Notes: a model not told the origin generated them from the sequence alone. 64,000 nucleotides of DNA from Strongylocentrotus purpuratus (GCF_000002235.5 NW_022145594.1:20799390-20863389), one strand, 5' to 3'; positions 1 to 12,250 are shown, numbered from the stretch's first letter. Translations and numbers: made by a program.

Positions 1-590
1 CCAGGGCTTGGTTTTGTGAAACAGTCATACATTGTACGTATAAGTTTATGTAGACTGTACTTTGTACATTCAAAGGCCAGGGCTTGGTTTCGTGAAACAG
101 TCATACATTGTACGTATAAGATTATGTAGACTGTACTTTGTACATTCAAAGGCCAGGGCTTGGTTTTGTGAAACAGTCATACATTGTACGTATAAGTTTA
201 TGTAGACTGTACTTTGTACATTCAAAGGCCAGGGCTTGGTTTTGTGAAACAGTCATACATAGTACGTATAAGATTATGTAGACTGTACTTTGTACATTCA
301 AAGGCCAGGGCTTGGTTTTGTGAAACAGTCATACATTGTACGTATAAGTTTATGTAGACTGTACTTTGTACATTCAAAGGCCAGGGCTTGGTTTCGTGAA
401 ACAGTCATATATTGTATGTATAAGTTTATGTAGACTGTACTTTGTACATTCGAAGGCCAGGGCCCGGTTTCGTGAGACCGTCAAACTTACAAGTTTATGT
501 ACTTTGTACATTCAAAGGCCAGGGCCCAGTTTCATGAAACGGTTGTACGTACAAGTTTGTCGAGAACCCATTTAAGGAAGTCAGTGAACT
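1..590. repeat. 76-bp tandem array (satellite-like), truncated by window edge
   Basis: Copies begin with CCAGGGC at 1, 77, 153, 229, 305, 381 and 457, an exact 76-bp period. Each holds CATTGTACGTATAAG and a TGTAGACTGTACTTTGTAC segment. The first six copies are nearly identical. The copies at 457 and 519 are diverged and shortened, and single decayed copies trail to about 760. The array must continue left of the window. The open frame across 366-575 is simply the repeat read in one frame. Confidence 0.95.
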
Positions 591-1774
591 TGTACTTAGG
601 ATGGTATCTTTAAAAAGAACGATGCCCTGATGTACATTCAAAAGCCAGGGTGGTGTTTCATGAAACCGTCATACGTACAAGTTCATCGACAACCCATTTT
701 TACTTAACATGCCTTTCAATGGGATGTCAGTGAACTTGTACTTTGGAAGTTATCTTGAAACAATGCACTGGTGTACAAGACATGTTTATGTACAAGTGTA
801 TGGTAGCATTTGAGGCTACTCTCAAGGATGTTAATAGCACTGGAAGAAGAAGTTCATGAATGAAGGGAATTTGTAAACTTCAAATCAAGCTGTCTTGAAG
901 CTTGACATATCAATTATTTAAAAGAGGGGAAGTGAGTATTATTTAATGACGGGAACCGAGTTAAGTAGAAGGAAATACAGAATTTGATCGATATTGAATA
1001 AAGCAAATTACTGATCACTAATAAATAAGTAATATTTGAAAGAGAATCGATACTGTATTCAGGCTCTAACACAAACATTATTTTAAATTAAGTTTCGGAC
1101 TGAACTTTAGTTTCTACATGTAAATTGCGTCCTATGTAGAAATTCTTTTTAACATTTCTTTTTATGTGGGTGCCTGTTATAGTGTCAAACATTACTGCTA
1201 TTCAGGGACTTTGGGAGAATATACAGCACCTTGCAAAAATCTTTTTTGTTTGTTTTTGGTGGCCCGATCTGTTAGATAAATTATTTACACTAAACACAGT
1301 CATCTTAATGCTACCGACCAACCGTGCAAATGACTCATTGAAAGCCACTTGAAAGTCAATAGAAACACATGTGCACCCCATTGGTATCTGTACAATGCAA
1401 GTTGTGGGCGTTCTTTCTTTGAAAATTAGATTTAGATACTTGCCCTGCCTCAGATTTCTTTGTGATGACTATACCTGTACATTGATTGTTAGGTCCAGTC
1501 ATGTTGTGGGGGCTAATTCTGTTTGGTCATCTTTTGTGCAATGGTATTTATTTTTCTAGGAATAGTGCTTGAATTTGTAGTACAAGTCATGGTTGCTCAA
1601 AGTATGTAGACCTGCAATGTACATTACACATACTGCAAATGTACATGTACATGTAGATGTGATTTTAGTTTCGGTACTTTCATTTTAGATTCATCTCTGT
1701 TGAGGGGAAGAAGTGTTTGGGAAGTGCATTACATTGCATTGCTTATGAAAACATCCTCTCGCTTTCTACATGTT
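591..1774. other. Non-coding stretch with decayed 76-bp copies at its left end
   Basis: A partial satellite copy starts near 644 (AAAGCCAGGG) and echoes continue to about 790. Beyond that the sequence is AT-rich with scattered TGTACATG motifs. I see no exon with convincing splice sites; the short frames at 1,164-1,559 have no recognisable content. Confidence 0.5.
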
Positions 1775-2295
1775 GATCTCTCCCTCTCTCTATCTCTCTC
1801 TCTTCCTCACTCTCCCTCACTCTCCCTCACTCTCCCTCACTCTCCCTTCACTTTCACTTTGGAAGCTTCCTATTACATTTAGGCCTACTGTACATGAATT
1901 AATGTCAGTATTTAATCAAAATTCAACATACATGTACACAAGCAGGTCCACGAAATCACATGGTTTGACACTTGACAGACCATTTTGTGAATGAGCAATT
2001 CTAGGTGAAGTTTAACAAGTTTTTGACATTATCTTTGGCAGTAATAGTTTTGAATGATTGTGGTCCATTCATCCATGTCACTCTCTCTGTCTGTGTCTGT
2101 CTGTCTTTCTCTCTCTCTCTCTCTCTTACTACCCTCTTTCTCTTTCTAGACCATTTCTCTCTCTCAATTTCTCTCTCACTCTCTTGAGCCTCCCTCTTTC
2201 TCTCGAGCCTCTTTCTCTCTTTCTCTAGCTTTGTTTTCTCTCTCACTCTCACTTTCTCTTTCCCTCTGTCTGTCTGTCTGTCTGTCTCTCATTGT
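1775..2295. repeat. CT-rich microsatellites
   Basis: Two pyrimidine blocks (about 1,778-1,855 and 2,078-2,290) of CTCTCT, CTCCCTCA and CTGT units are separated by ordinary sequence. All overlapping open frames here are Ser/Leu/Arg/Glu translations of the repeat. Confidence 0.9.
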
Positions 2296-2835
2296 GTCAT
2301 TGCTCGAGCTTTTCCTTCCCTTAGATGGTTTTAATTGATGTCAGCTTCCCGTTTGCTTTCCCTTTCTCTTCCTTTCCTTTGTGGCTCCAAGGAGAGCGGA
2401 CATCCGATGTCCTTGGTACAACACATTGACTTTTGCTTGGGAAACTCAATTTGGGCCCTTTTAAGGGTTAGCATAACGGCGATTCCTAAACATAAATGTA
2501 CATGCAAGGGATAGAGCGGTTTTGGGGACTTGAGTTCTGGTGTTCATGTATTTGTATCTGGTCTTCTGCAGCTTATTGAAATGTACAAGATTAATGTCAT
2601 TATGATGCAAATGTTTCGACAGCTAAGGCTTTGTACGACAGGGTCAAATTGCTGCTTTGATAAAAGTTATTTGAATTCTTTGAGGTCTCTATCATACAAC
2701 TACATGGGCATACAGTACTCCATACCTAATACAAACTTTTGTAATTATCTAAAGTATGTGAAAAAATGATTTGTCCTGATATATTTTTCTTGAGAATGCA
2801 ACATTAAAGCTTAATACATCTAGACTATAAGTATT

Positions 2836-2948
2836 AAACAAAGGCCCCATTTCAACTATTTCATTCTTGAGTTAGGTAAAACACAGACAAAAAAACACAC
2901 ATAATTTACATGGGGTATGAATAATTTAGTTGTTAACTGAACATGTTC
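2836..2948 (+). repeat. Dispersed repeat R1, copy 1
   Basis: Runs from GGCCCCATTTCA through a TCATTCTTGAGTTA segment to GGGGTATGAATAATTTAG and TTGTTAACTG. The same ordered segments recur at 15,849-15,950 (plus), at 5,260-5,325 (plus, partial) and at 5,097-5,185 (minus). Confidence 0.6.
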
Positions 2949-3369
2949 TCAATTTTGGATGACTAATTTAAGAGAAGGTAGAAATGGCTGTACATAACAG
3001 TGAGCTGTATTTAATGGCACAAATAACCTTTTCTTTCATATTTCCTCTTCTTGCACATTGCATGTTGAAGATGCTTGCATTGTTGTTATCATTGTAGCCT
3101 CTATGTAGTCATGAGTTGAACTAAAGTTCTTCCCACAGTGTATGTATTCTGTGCCTCTAATGTAACAGACTCATGCTAATTTGTTAGGCAAAGACAATGC
3201 AGAAGTCAAATTTATCTCCTTCCGCGAACAAAGCTTCCACTTTCCCTTAGCTGAAACAAAACAATGGGTTAGTTTGTTGTCTTTATTCATTTTTACTGTA
3301 AGGAGTCATGCATATTTAACATGGGTTTAATACATCTCTGCACTGTGCATATTTAAGTCTGCATGTCTA

Positions 3370-3500
3370 GCTATCCTTGGCTTGGCTTAGCTGGCTTGCA
3401 TCACATCATTGCACACAAGCCAGACACACTGCCAGTCTTTGTTGACGAAGTTCCAGTCACCGGCAGCCCCCCTCTGGAAGTTCCCTGCAAGTGCATTGCG
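3370..3500 (+). repeat. Dispersed repeat R2, one of three copies
   Basis: A segment with CTTTGTTGA followed by CCCCCCTCTGGAAGTT recurs at 5,712-5,850 (CTTTGTTGATG, then CCCCCTCTGGAAGTTAATGA) and, more diverged, at 4,905-4,985 (CCCCCCTGGAAGTTTTTGAC). All three are on the plus strand within 2.5 kb, so local duplication or a dispersed family are both possible. Confidence 0.5.
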
Positions 3501-4187
3501 CAATGAGTGCAGTCATGTAGACTCCAATCGTTTACAAGAATGATCGCGCATGAATGTAAACTTGCGTACTTTTATAGAGCAAGGGAATTTTTTGAGAAAT
3601 CTCGCTAAATGGAAATAAAAAAACAAGAATTATGTCATTGCAACTTGCATAAGACATTTTTAATTATATTATTGTGTTAAGAATGGAATACCTTGATATG
3701 TTTGCAAATTAACTTCATAGTACAAGTCTGATGTAATAATAACTTTTTTTTTTTTCACTACTCACATCTTTTTTTCTATATCCACCATAAAATCTGCCAA
3801 GTTAGCGTCATTTGGACAGTTTAACTGGTTACTGGTCTGTGTTTTTGTTCGAGTTTTTCCCAGGGCTTCTTTTTTCAACTTGATCGCACACAAATGTTTG
3901 CTACAAAAGCACTTGTTCAATCTCTCATGGCAACCAGATTCGATTAAGCATCAATTTATCTGCAATCTCTATTGCAGTTTATACTACATGATTGAACTAT
4001 GTTATTGGCCAATCATGGCTGAAGTCATTTCCCAAAGTAAATTTGTATACACGTTGTAAGTCTTTTCTTCTTTGCGCCGTACAATTCAGCAGTTTACTGT
4101 TTACTTTTACTAGACACATTAAGGCTATCATGATAATAATGGGACAAGTGAACCATCATGATCAATATAAGGCCCATATACATGTAC
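3501..4187. other. Nothing recognised
   Basis: AT-rich sequence with short T and A runs. No exon, repeat family or RNA gene could be supported. Confidence 0.4.
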
Positions 4188-4364
4188 AAGGGAAAGTTGG
4201 TTTTGATAAAAGCAGAAAAATGAGAGAAACAAGTTGGTGAAAGCTTGAGCAATATCCGATGCTTGTTTTCAATCGGTTTCTGCCCAAACTTTCACTAACC
4301 TGTTTCTCTCATTTTCTGCTTCCATTAAAACCAATTAAATATCAGGGTGGAATTTCCCCCTTTA
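4188..4364. mobile_element. Internally deleted MITE, same family as the 54,094 element
   Basis: Left end AAGGGAAAGTT and right end AGGGTGGAATTTCCCCCTT form an imperfect inverted repeat. The inner segments (AGAAAAATGAGAGAAACAAG, then TGAAAGCTTGAGCAA, with their mirror CAAACTTTCACTAACC further right) match the arms of the 544-bp element at 54,094-54,637. The central part present there is absent here. No clear TTAA duplication survives. Confidence 0.75.
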
Positions 4365-4489
4365 CCTGAATCATTCATACTCCCTGTACATTTTATGTTG
4401 TTAGTATTTAACCTCAAACAAGTTTCCGTTTGTAGGCACTAGGCAGTTAAGAAAATCTGAAAAATATAAAACATACATTTGCCGAAAGG

Positions 4490-4703
4490 GAAAGCAAAAA
4501 TTCAAGTATTTTAGACTTTTCATTAATTCCACATCAAGAATTTGAAATCTCCTTGATAATAGAAACAATTGAATGATTTGAATCAACATTGTATGCCTTT
4601 TAAAATATAACTTTTACAAAATATTTTCCAAGATGCCAATGGCTTTCCGTAATTGTTTTAACTTAGAGATAAGTTCAAATTTGGATCTTTGTGAAACACC
4701 CCC
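4490..4703 (-). mobile_element. MITE of the GTGTTTCACAAAGATCC family, truncated copy
   Basis: Its reverse complement aligns almost throughout with 25,971-26,190: GTGTTTCACAAAGATCC, then TTGAACTTATCTCTAAGTT, then TTTTAAAAGGCAT, then ATGAAAAGTCTAAAA, then CTTGAATTTTTGC. The far terminal repeat seen in the 25,971 copy is missing here, so this copy is truncated. Confidence 0.8.
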
Positions 4704-5096
4704 ATGTGCATATAACCGTACACTGTTACAAGTACAGCAGGATCTTAAACGGATTGGGAAATCTTCAATTGTGCAATGTCCTCTTTGATTCCTTACATCC
4801 TAAAGCATTTCCTAATCGCATCGAGTGACATGACTGAGCGCTGTACATCTACAGTTAAAGCAAGTCATGATATAATTGACATGTTTATAAACAGGAAGAC
4901 ATGATGCCGTCCTGAACACATGGTTTCTGTTGATGTGAATCCTGTTCAGTTGACTTCACCCCCCTGGAAGTTTTTGACCTTAATTACTAAGACTGAATCA
5001 TGTTATTGCGTAATACCAAGATACCGCTGCGTCATCGCTCGATGTGTTGGCAATTTGAGGCTTGGGCATTGTGACAAATTAAAAACTGGATTATTC

Positions 5097-5325
5097 AATC
5101 ATACCCCTTGTAAATTTGATGTTTTTCGTATACTTCGTAACTCAAGAATGAAAGGTGGATTGGTTGAATTTGGGCCTTTGTTGAATACTTCTTACTTTTA
5201 AGCTTGAATATCACATCCTCAAAAAATATAATTCAGGACAAATCCATTTTTCACATACCAGGGTACTTAAAAAAATACAAAACTTGGTAAAGGGTATGAA
5301 TAATTTAGTTGTTGTATGCCAATTT
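5097..5325. repeat. Inverted pair of R1 repeats
   Basis: 5,097-5,185 reads as R1 on the minus strand (CATACCCCTTGTAAATTTGA to TTTGGGCCTTTG). 5,260-5,325 holds the plus-strand end GGGTATGAATAATTTAGTTG. Together they form a loose head-to-head pair. The 93-codon frame over 4,920-5,201 is composed of R1 and R2 repeat sequence and is not accepted as a gene. Confidence 0.55.
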
Positions 5326-7722
5326 TGGTTATTGAGAAATATTGAGAGAAGTGTTGAAAGTATTGAACACAAAGGGAAGAGTGAAAACATGCACAGATAT
5401 CATGGAGTAGGGAATAATATGTTTGAAGAAAGGAGAGGTAATGAAATATGATGAGAAGGGAAGAAATTATAAAAAAAAAATTGTCCTAAACTTGTAAGAA
5501 AGTTACATAATGATATTTCCAAACAAAAATGATCACTACATCCTGTAACTGTCATGTATAGAATACAGGTGATTGAAAAACTACATTAAGCTAAATTTAA
5601 TGTCATGATCACAGCATTGAAATGAATATCAAGCCTTCAGAAAGGCCCTCTCAATAATTGCATGATGTTGAAAGGCCATCCAGAAATACCAGCGTATTAT
5701 AAACAAAGTCAGCTGATTGTTAGTCAGCTGTGCTTGGCTTGCCCGATAGGGAGAAGAGCCACATTTCGCAATTCACATGGCCTCGTCGATTCCTTTGTTG
5801 ATGTGGGTTACAGCAAGCAGGCAAACCCCCTCTGGAAGTTAATGACGTAACGATCTATGCACAGGAAAGGCTAAATTACGCAGTGATGTCAAATGCGACA
5901 TGGATTGCAGAGCCTGCATTTTAGAGTCTAAATCTGGATTAAACCTCTTTTTCCTTGTAAGAATATGCTGTAGGTCGTACAATAACAATGCAGGGTCAAC
6001 AAACTTTGCATGTTATCAACCTGGGCCTTATATTTACAAGTCAAAAGATTTTAGATTTGGACTCTGTAGTCTTCTTTGATACTGTAGTTTTTGAGAAAGA
6101 CAAAACCCCATTGTATTTTAACAAGATACAATTTACAAATAGGCCTACATGCACATGTACTATGTAGACATATTTTTAAGTGCAAATTCTCTGGATGAAA
6201 ATGATTTTCAAAATAAGAAGGTCTTTTAGGCCAGACAGTTGGCCATGTTATCTTTATATGTTTGATTTTGTATGATTAAAAGATTGCCCAGTAGGAAATT
6301 CCCTTTCCTCCTTATCTTAGTCAGCTAATTTATATCTAAATGTACATATAATTTGCATACACGTACATGATTACAAAGAATTTGGAGAGTGTCTTTAAAA
6401 AATGCCACAAACTACATGTACAATTTTCGCACTGAGGTGTATAGGCATTTGTATACAGCAATACATTTGTTTGCCATGATTTAATCCCTTTGAAAAGTAG
6501 GGATCCATGTCATGATTTAAATTCTGGCTGAAGTACCTGTTCATGTAGTTTTGTAATCTGTTTCTTTATTGTCATTAGTTTATAAATATTTAATACAACA
6601 TCTTATAAATTGAACAAGTGACAAGTTGCTTTGTAGTCAAACAATATATCAGCTGTTAACATTATGTAACTACTTGGTTATAACAGAATTAAAAACATTT
6701 GTATACTGCGACACACAGTTTCGAAGTTTTAGTTACTAGAATGTTCTCCAGAGGGGTGATAGCAAGTAGAGGGAATAGCCTGTCCATAGTCCATGCACAG
6801 TACATGTGTCTGTACTGTATCTGTACACCAATGCATTCTTATACATATTTTACCATGTGATCCTTCAGTGTGTGTGGCTGTGTGTTTTTTGCCATCTGTG
6901 AGCTGTGTGTGTGTGTGCAGATTACGTGCAATGTAGGCACATTGAATTCATACACACTCTTTTGCACTGCAGCAGCTATACATGCATTTGCCCTTCAGAT
7001 GACCTACAGCCAAACAGCTGTGGAATGCTTTGGCCTTTCAGTTGCTGTACAGCTGAAGTTCAAAGGTCAAATCAGACTGGTCTTTTTTTTTCTTATTGAG
7101 AGAGAGAGGGAGAGGGAGAGAGATGTCCCTTTATCTAAAACAGTGATCATGTATTTGTTTAGTCTGCACTATTAGAAGGCCAAGATTGTTATCTTTCTTC
7201 AGAAGTGGAATTTTGGTAGGGACAAAATTTGACCCGAAATGCACTCTGCATGGGCATTCTTGTGTCCAAAAGGGGGTAATAAAACTTGCAAAAAGTTGGC
7301 ATATTTTGGACAGGGGGGATGAATAAATCAAATTTGTTTGGTTCTCTGAAATATTTGTATGGCAGTCCTAAATGATAAACAACTTTGCAAAACCTTAAAC
7401 TTTCTTGTACGGCCTTTTAGAGGATCTGCCCAACATTTTTTTAAATATGTTTGTATTGTAGATGGTGGTGTTTGTGTTTGTTTAGAGGGGGGGGGGGGGG
7501 GATCTGAAAAATTGAAGAATTTGCTTGGTTAACCTTTCAAAAGTTGTATCTAAGGAAACTTAGGAAAGCAGGTCATGAACCATACACTTTGTACACATTT
7601 GCAATTTTTTTACTCAACTGTGTGATAAAAATGAAATAAACTTTCACAAATTTGTATTTACATTGTATACCACATGCCTGTATTTTTGTCTAATTGTCTC
7701 TCTCTTTTTTTCTTTCTTGCAG
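5326..7722. other. Non-coding stretch, minor simple repeats
   Basis: Contains an R2 copy (5,712-5,850), a TG-rich patch near 6,870-6,920, a GA run at 7,098-7,122 and a run of 15 G at 7,487-7,501. No supportable coding exon was found. The frame at 6,870-7,175 spans the TG and GA patches and has no recognisable domain. Confidence 0.5.
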
Positions 7723-7812
7723 ATAAACTGGTTATTTGTTATTTCCAAGCTGCATCAATGAGCGAAATACCCAGATGATAACGACAGAAAGATTCTAGAG
7801 ACCGATAAACAG
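7723..7812 (+). other. Possible untranslated exon (5' UTR or lncRNA)
   Basis: A long pyrimidine tract ending TTTCTTTCTTGCAG (7,709-7,722) makes a strong acceptor, and the 90 bases that follow end at ...AAACAG before the donor GTATGT (7,813). All three frames contain stops, so it cannot be an internal coding exon. It includes a short ATG...TGA frame of 6 codons. It lies 6 kb upstream of the coding-exon candidate at 14,060 on the same strand, so a 5' untranslated exon of that gene is a reasonable guess. Transcript evidence is absent. Confidence 0.35.
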
Positions 7813-8875
7813 GTATGTTTTTTTTTAATTTTTTTTTTTTTTTACTAATCAATAAAAAACAATATACATGTAACCCACAATGTTTGCTGTACACGTATAC
7901 AGTGTAGCTAATAACAAGGTTTTACATTACCAGTTTCCCTGTGCCATAGACCACTTCAACAACAACAATAACAAATAAAAATTAAACATGCCTTATTTTG
8001 CCTGCATGGTAAGTATAAAATCTCACTATTATTTGTTTGTGTGATGAAATCTTGTGCAATTCTCTGCTTAGATCTGTTCTCAATGTTTAATTTCCTCCAT
8101 TTTTATGAAATAATAATGAATCAAGCTGGTAGGCATTTAAGTATAGGGGTTTTCCCCCAAATTGTATTTTCTTAAGATAATAAAACAGATTTGGCCATAT
8201 GCGATACGTCTTCATGCACAAATTTAATAAAAAAATTACGAAAGACCATTTTTGATATTCTAGATTTCATGTAAATTGACGTAAATGGATAAGGGAGAAT
8301 TGAAATGCAATTATTTGTCAGCTTCGGGTAAATCAAGCAATTGACAGCCAGTACAGTATGATTAATGTCCGGCCTGATTCTTTTATCATTCTTTATTTTG
8401 TGAGAAATCAGTGTTGACGTGTCGTTTCCTTCCCGCTACAAGCCCGATATAACTTCAGTTTTCAATTAAGGAAACTCAAACTAGGGGATTTCCCAAATTT
8501 GTTTCAAATCAGGATATACGTGTACCCCATATATGGTAATGCGTGAAATTCATTAAAAAAAAACATGGGGGGTCAAAACAGCAACAACAAGAAGAGAAAG
8601 AAAGAAAAAAAAAATAGAAAATTTTGGTGAATTCTAATGATAAAAAATAGATATTAAATAGGAAAATTAAATCATTGATTCAAAATCACATGAAACCATG
8701 TGTGAAAATGTTCAACATGTACATTCATATTTTTTTTTTTTCAGACATAAAGACCTTAATCTTTTGAAGATGATATGAACATTTGTCTGCATGAGGTTAA
8801 AATAAATGACAATACTTTTATAGAACTCGTAAAAAAACAAATTATTATTGTTACTTCAATGGATGCCTGGATCGA
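7813..8875. other. Nothing recognised, A/T runs
   Basis: AT-rich with several T8-T12 and A8-A10 runs. A possible acceptor (T10 CAG) lies at 8,743 but no open exon follows. Confidence 0.4.
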
Positions 8876-9394
8876 TCAACGATACCTTGGCCTTGTTATT
8901 GTTCTAATTAAACTCTTTCCATCCTTGCTTATCGCCCTCAATGTTGATGCTAGATAGTTTAGATACATGTACTCGTTCCCACCAACTCCCTTGCTCGATG
9001 AGCTTCCAATATCTGCTCTGAGAACTTGTCCAGGTGTTCCTATTCTTTCTCCTTCATCCAACCAACATATGGCTTTGCCACGACAACACATTTTATTGGA
9101 AAAACAGGGAAAACCCACCCAAAATATTTCCTTTTCATTGTAAATTTCTGTATCCATAGTTTCATCGATTGATACAAAAAATTCCCACGGTGTGTTATGG
9201 TTATGAGCTGTGTGCGCTCGATGCCGGTGGCAAAATGTAATTTGGAAGTCGTTCTTTGAGTATGTGTTTAATAGTGTACTTGTTGCAAAGGAATCCTTCA
9301 TTTCTTTGTATCCATTTTTGAAAAGGATGCATTTTTCTGATCTGACATTGTAATAAATGCATTGTACCTGTATTGTAGCTAATGACTGACTCAT
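8876..9394 (-). CDS. Unidentified 172-codon open frame
   Basis: This is the longest frame in the window that is not made of simple repeat. The product has mixed composition, with a His/Cys-rich stretch near residues 55-70 (FCHRHRAHTAHNHN), a CCRGK segment near 103-107 and a basic C-terminal tail. I do not recognise a family, signal peptide or membrane segment. The start used is the first ATG. The frame may stay open upstream through a G run at about 9,411, so the true start, or an acceptor, is uncertain. A frame this long is only mildly unexpected by chance in 64 kb read both ways, and no splice context supports it. It could be a fossil of a transposon gene or a chance frame. Confidence 0.2.
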   Translation of the reverse strand: MSQSLATIQVQCIYYNVRSEKCILFKNGYKEMKDSFATSTLLNTYSKNDFQITFCHRHRAHTAHNHNTPWEFFVSIDETMDTEIYNEKEIFWVGFPCFSNKMCCRGKAICWLDEGERIGTPGQVLRADIGSSSSKGVGGNEYMYLNYLASTLRAISKDGKSLIRTITRPRYR

Positions 9395-10500
9395 GATAAC
9401 ACTTGTAGACTCCCCCCCCCCCCTCTCTCTCTCTCTCTCCTCTCCCTTTTTTTACTCGCAGCTTAGATTGAACTCTGGATCACACATGGCGTAGCAAAGG
9501 GGGGGGGGGGATAAATAAAATCATGAGTTAAAGTTTGTGACATTTTCATAGCTGACAAGTCCCAATAATTTCAAATTCTATTTTGGCAGAATAATTCTTC
9601 CTTTTTTTTGGAGCCCTTTAGCTATTAAATGCTATGAATCCTAGATTCCTCTCTTTTCTGAAAACTTCTCCGGAAAAAGTTTACAAAATGACTGTATTCC
9701 TACTTTTGCCACGAGGGATTCCTAATTTTTGCTTTGGCAGGTATGCATTTTGTGAGAACCTTTGCAGATCTGGTTGCTTGTAATCAACCCTTATGATACA
9801 TCATACATGTAGATCAATGACGCTAGCATGTGTTGGCATTGGATCATTTCAATGTCACGTTGCTTACTCTCGGTCACGAGAAATAGCTGCGCATATAGGA
9901 GACGACCGAGACGTGTAAATAAAGGAAGTACGTACGTTTTGAGAATGTAAACACAGACCCTCAAAATACGCCATCACGATGGACGGGTGGGCGACGATCA
10001 CGGGGGAACAAACTATTAGTTCTCTCCCTCAGACTGGGTCGAGATGACCACCCCTGTCTGGAGAATGGAGATACCCAAGAAGGATGTAGGGCTCTCTCCT
10101 CATATAGTCATATTATGATGCCTTGTCTCTCGCTTCTTAAATATCATCATCAGAGATGCTTTCGGGGTTTTTGGTTTCTAATGGGAAAGATATTTTCAAA
10201 TAAATGTAGGGGGAAAGGGAGTGTTAGCCTATTTAATCTCAACTTTCTGCGTCAAGTCAGCTGAAAGACTAGACATTGGTGTAATTTGAATAAATTGATA
10301 AAATGGATGTTGCTCAAAATGTGTTTTTCTAGCGGTTTTATCAAAGTTACATCTAAAGCATGTACATTTTGTGCTTATTTTATGTCAATTCTGAAATCTC
10401 TACATGATTGCCTTCATCATGGAATATGTAGAGAGACTTTCTACCATCGAGTGCAACGAACTTCCAAGTGATTGAAAGGGGGAAGGGGGATTAGTATGGT
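9395..10500. other. Non-coding stretch with C/G runs and a CpG pocket
   Basis: Contains C13 followed by CT repeats (9,411-9,440), a G10 run (9,500), and a CpG-bearing pocket at 9,860-10,060 (TCGGTCACGAG, GACGACCGAGACG, ACGTACGT). The pocket could be regulatory, but no exon is visible. Confidence 0.4.
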
Positions 10501-10508
10501 ATTTGTAA

Positions 10509-10580
10509 GGGAGTTTGAACTCGCCCCTCCTGGGGTTGAATTTCCCCATGCCCAGTGCTATTCCACCACCCTCGATCCCC
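10509..10580 (-). repeat. tRNA-like fragment (SINE head?)
   Basis: On the minus strand GAGTTCAAACTCCC resembles a pol III B box and GGTGGAATAGCACTGGGC lies about 45 bases upstream, where an A-box region would be. A cloverleaf cannot be drawn convincingly, so this is best read as a decayed tRNA-derived SINE head. Confidence 0.35.
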
Positions 10581-10869
10581 TAAGGGCACCCCCTTCCACT
10601 CGACCCTAACCCCCAATCTAATGTACTTGGTATTGATCTGCCCAGAGGGAGTGCGAGCAGTGTGTGTGACTGCCCGATCGGACTGTCTAGCTCTGTATTA
10701 TGACTGGTGTTTACAACCGTTGGGCCCCCCTATGCAAAGAACATGAGCCAACTCCTGTGTGTGTGTATATTTCCTCATGTACATGTATGTACATTACAAA
10801 TGTACATTTTCACTATGTGTGTTGCACTCATGACAGGCAGAGACATGTACATGTGAAATGATTGTCTGC

Positions 10870-10896
10870 TATTAATGTGAGAGAGAAAAAGAGAAG

Positions 10897-10934
<38 letters not shown>

Positions 10935-10935
10935 G
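10870..10935. repeat. GA microsatellite
   Basis: GAGAGAGA and GAGCGAGC units. Both minus-strand frames over it are repeat translations. Confidence 0.9.
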
Positions 10936-12120
10936 TGAGTAGAACCAAAGTCCATGAAAGGTTCAAAATACATGATATTAAGATTACTATTTATAGGGCC
11001 GACTTGTCCTGTGTGTATGAAAATACATGTTTGAAGTTTTTGTCTGATTTGCAAATGATCTTGATTCGTTAATCACGTGCACAGAATAATTGATAGTTTT
11101 ACTTTCATTTGTGTTAGCGTGGTTTTTCACCTGTACAGTGCTGCTGTCGCTTGTAATTACATCGCAAAAACGCAAGGTACACGTACACTAAACAAGTTTA
11201 TTAGAGGAAGTTGAATCTTTCCTTCGAAGTGACTGTAATCTCGATATTATTATTTGATGACTGCTCAGAACTTGAATAGAAATATTCAGAATGCTGTTAA
11301 TGTGGGCTTCCTGTCTCGCATGTTTAATAAACAATCAAAAGCAACAGTTCCGTTTTTCTTCTTGGAATAATTTCTTTTACATTTCAATCGCAACAAAGTC
11401 ATTGGAAATTGTGTATCTTTATTTCCCTCACCAGTCAGACATTCAATGTTTACTGGAGTGATTGATGTCATTAATGCTAGAGATAAGTGGGGTTATATTT
11501 AGACGTGTCTTGACGCATTTACCGGCACTCAAACGCAAACGAGTGGGCCGTGATGCTATTTCTGTGTTATTGTTTGGGGAGTAGGTCGTAATTATTGTGG
11601 GACAAGCAACACATGTGATGTTTTTATTATAAAACAAACAAGGAAAAATCCCTTCTTTCTTTTGGGTCAATACTTGGTGACGTTGAGTGTGCACTGTGCA
11701 GTTTGCGTGAAGGATTTGAGCTAGCAAGTTACGGATACCAGTCGCAAGTTTTTTAAACTCCCAAGAGAGGAAATATCGTGATCGGATGTTATTAACCTAG
11801 TTGGGTAGCTTTTCTGACGTTGACATCGCCAGGTCATGTGATCTTTCTGGCCCGGTGGGATGAAAGGAAGAGACAGATCCCGATGTGTATCAGGTCCTTG
11901 TTGTGTCTGTTAGTGTTGACTAGTAAGGGGATTAGCTAATTTGGTTTATTGGATTAACTCTGGCTGGGCCCACCCCCCAGGGAGGGGATTAACCATTTAG
12001 AGCTGTCAGTCGGAACTACCCTGGTTTCTGACAGCCAGACTGCAGTGGGACTTTTTAACCCTCGCCAGAAGAGAATTCAAACTGAAACATTGTTACGGTC
12101 TGATGCTGCTGCAGTGAATG
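10936..12120. other. Nothing recognised
   Basis: Mixed-composition unique-looking sequence. The minus-strand frames at 11,286-11,727 show no recognisable motif or splice support. Confidence 0.4.
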
Positions 12121-12128
12121 ATCCCCAC

Positions 12129-12250
12129 TCTCTGTAGCCCTACCGGCCGATTTGGTTTATCTAATATTGAGAGAGAGTAAGGTCTGCACTCTGTTGCCCT
12201 ACTGGCCGATTTGGGTTCATCTGATGAGATAGAGAAAGAGAGAGAGAGCG
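12129..12250. repeat. 60-bp tandem duplication plus GA run
   Basis: CCCTACCGGCCGATTTGG at about 12,137 recurs as CCCTACTGGCCGATTTGG at about 12,197, followed by GAGAGAGAGAG at 12,237. Confidence 0.7.
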
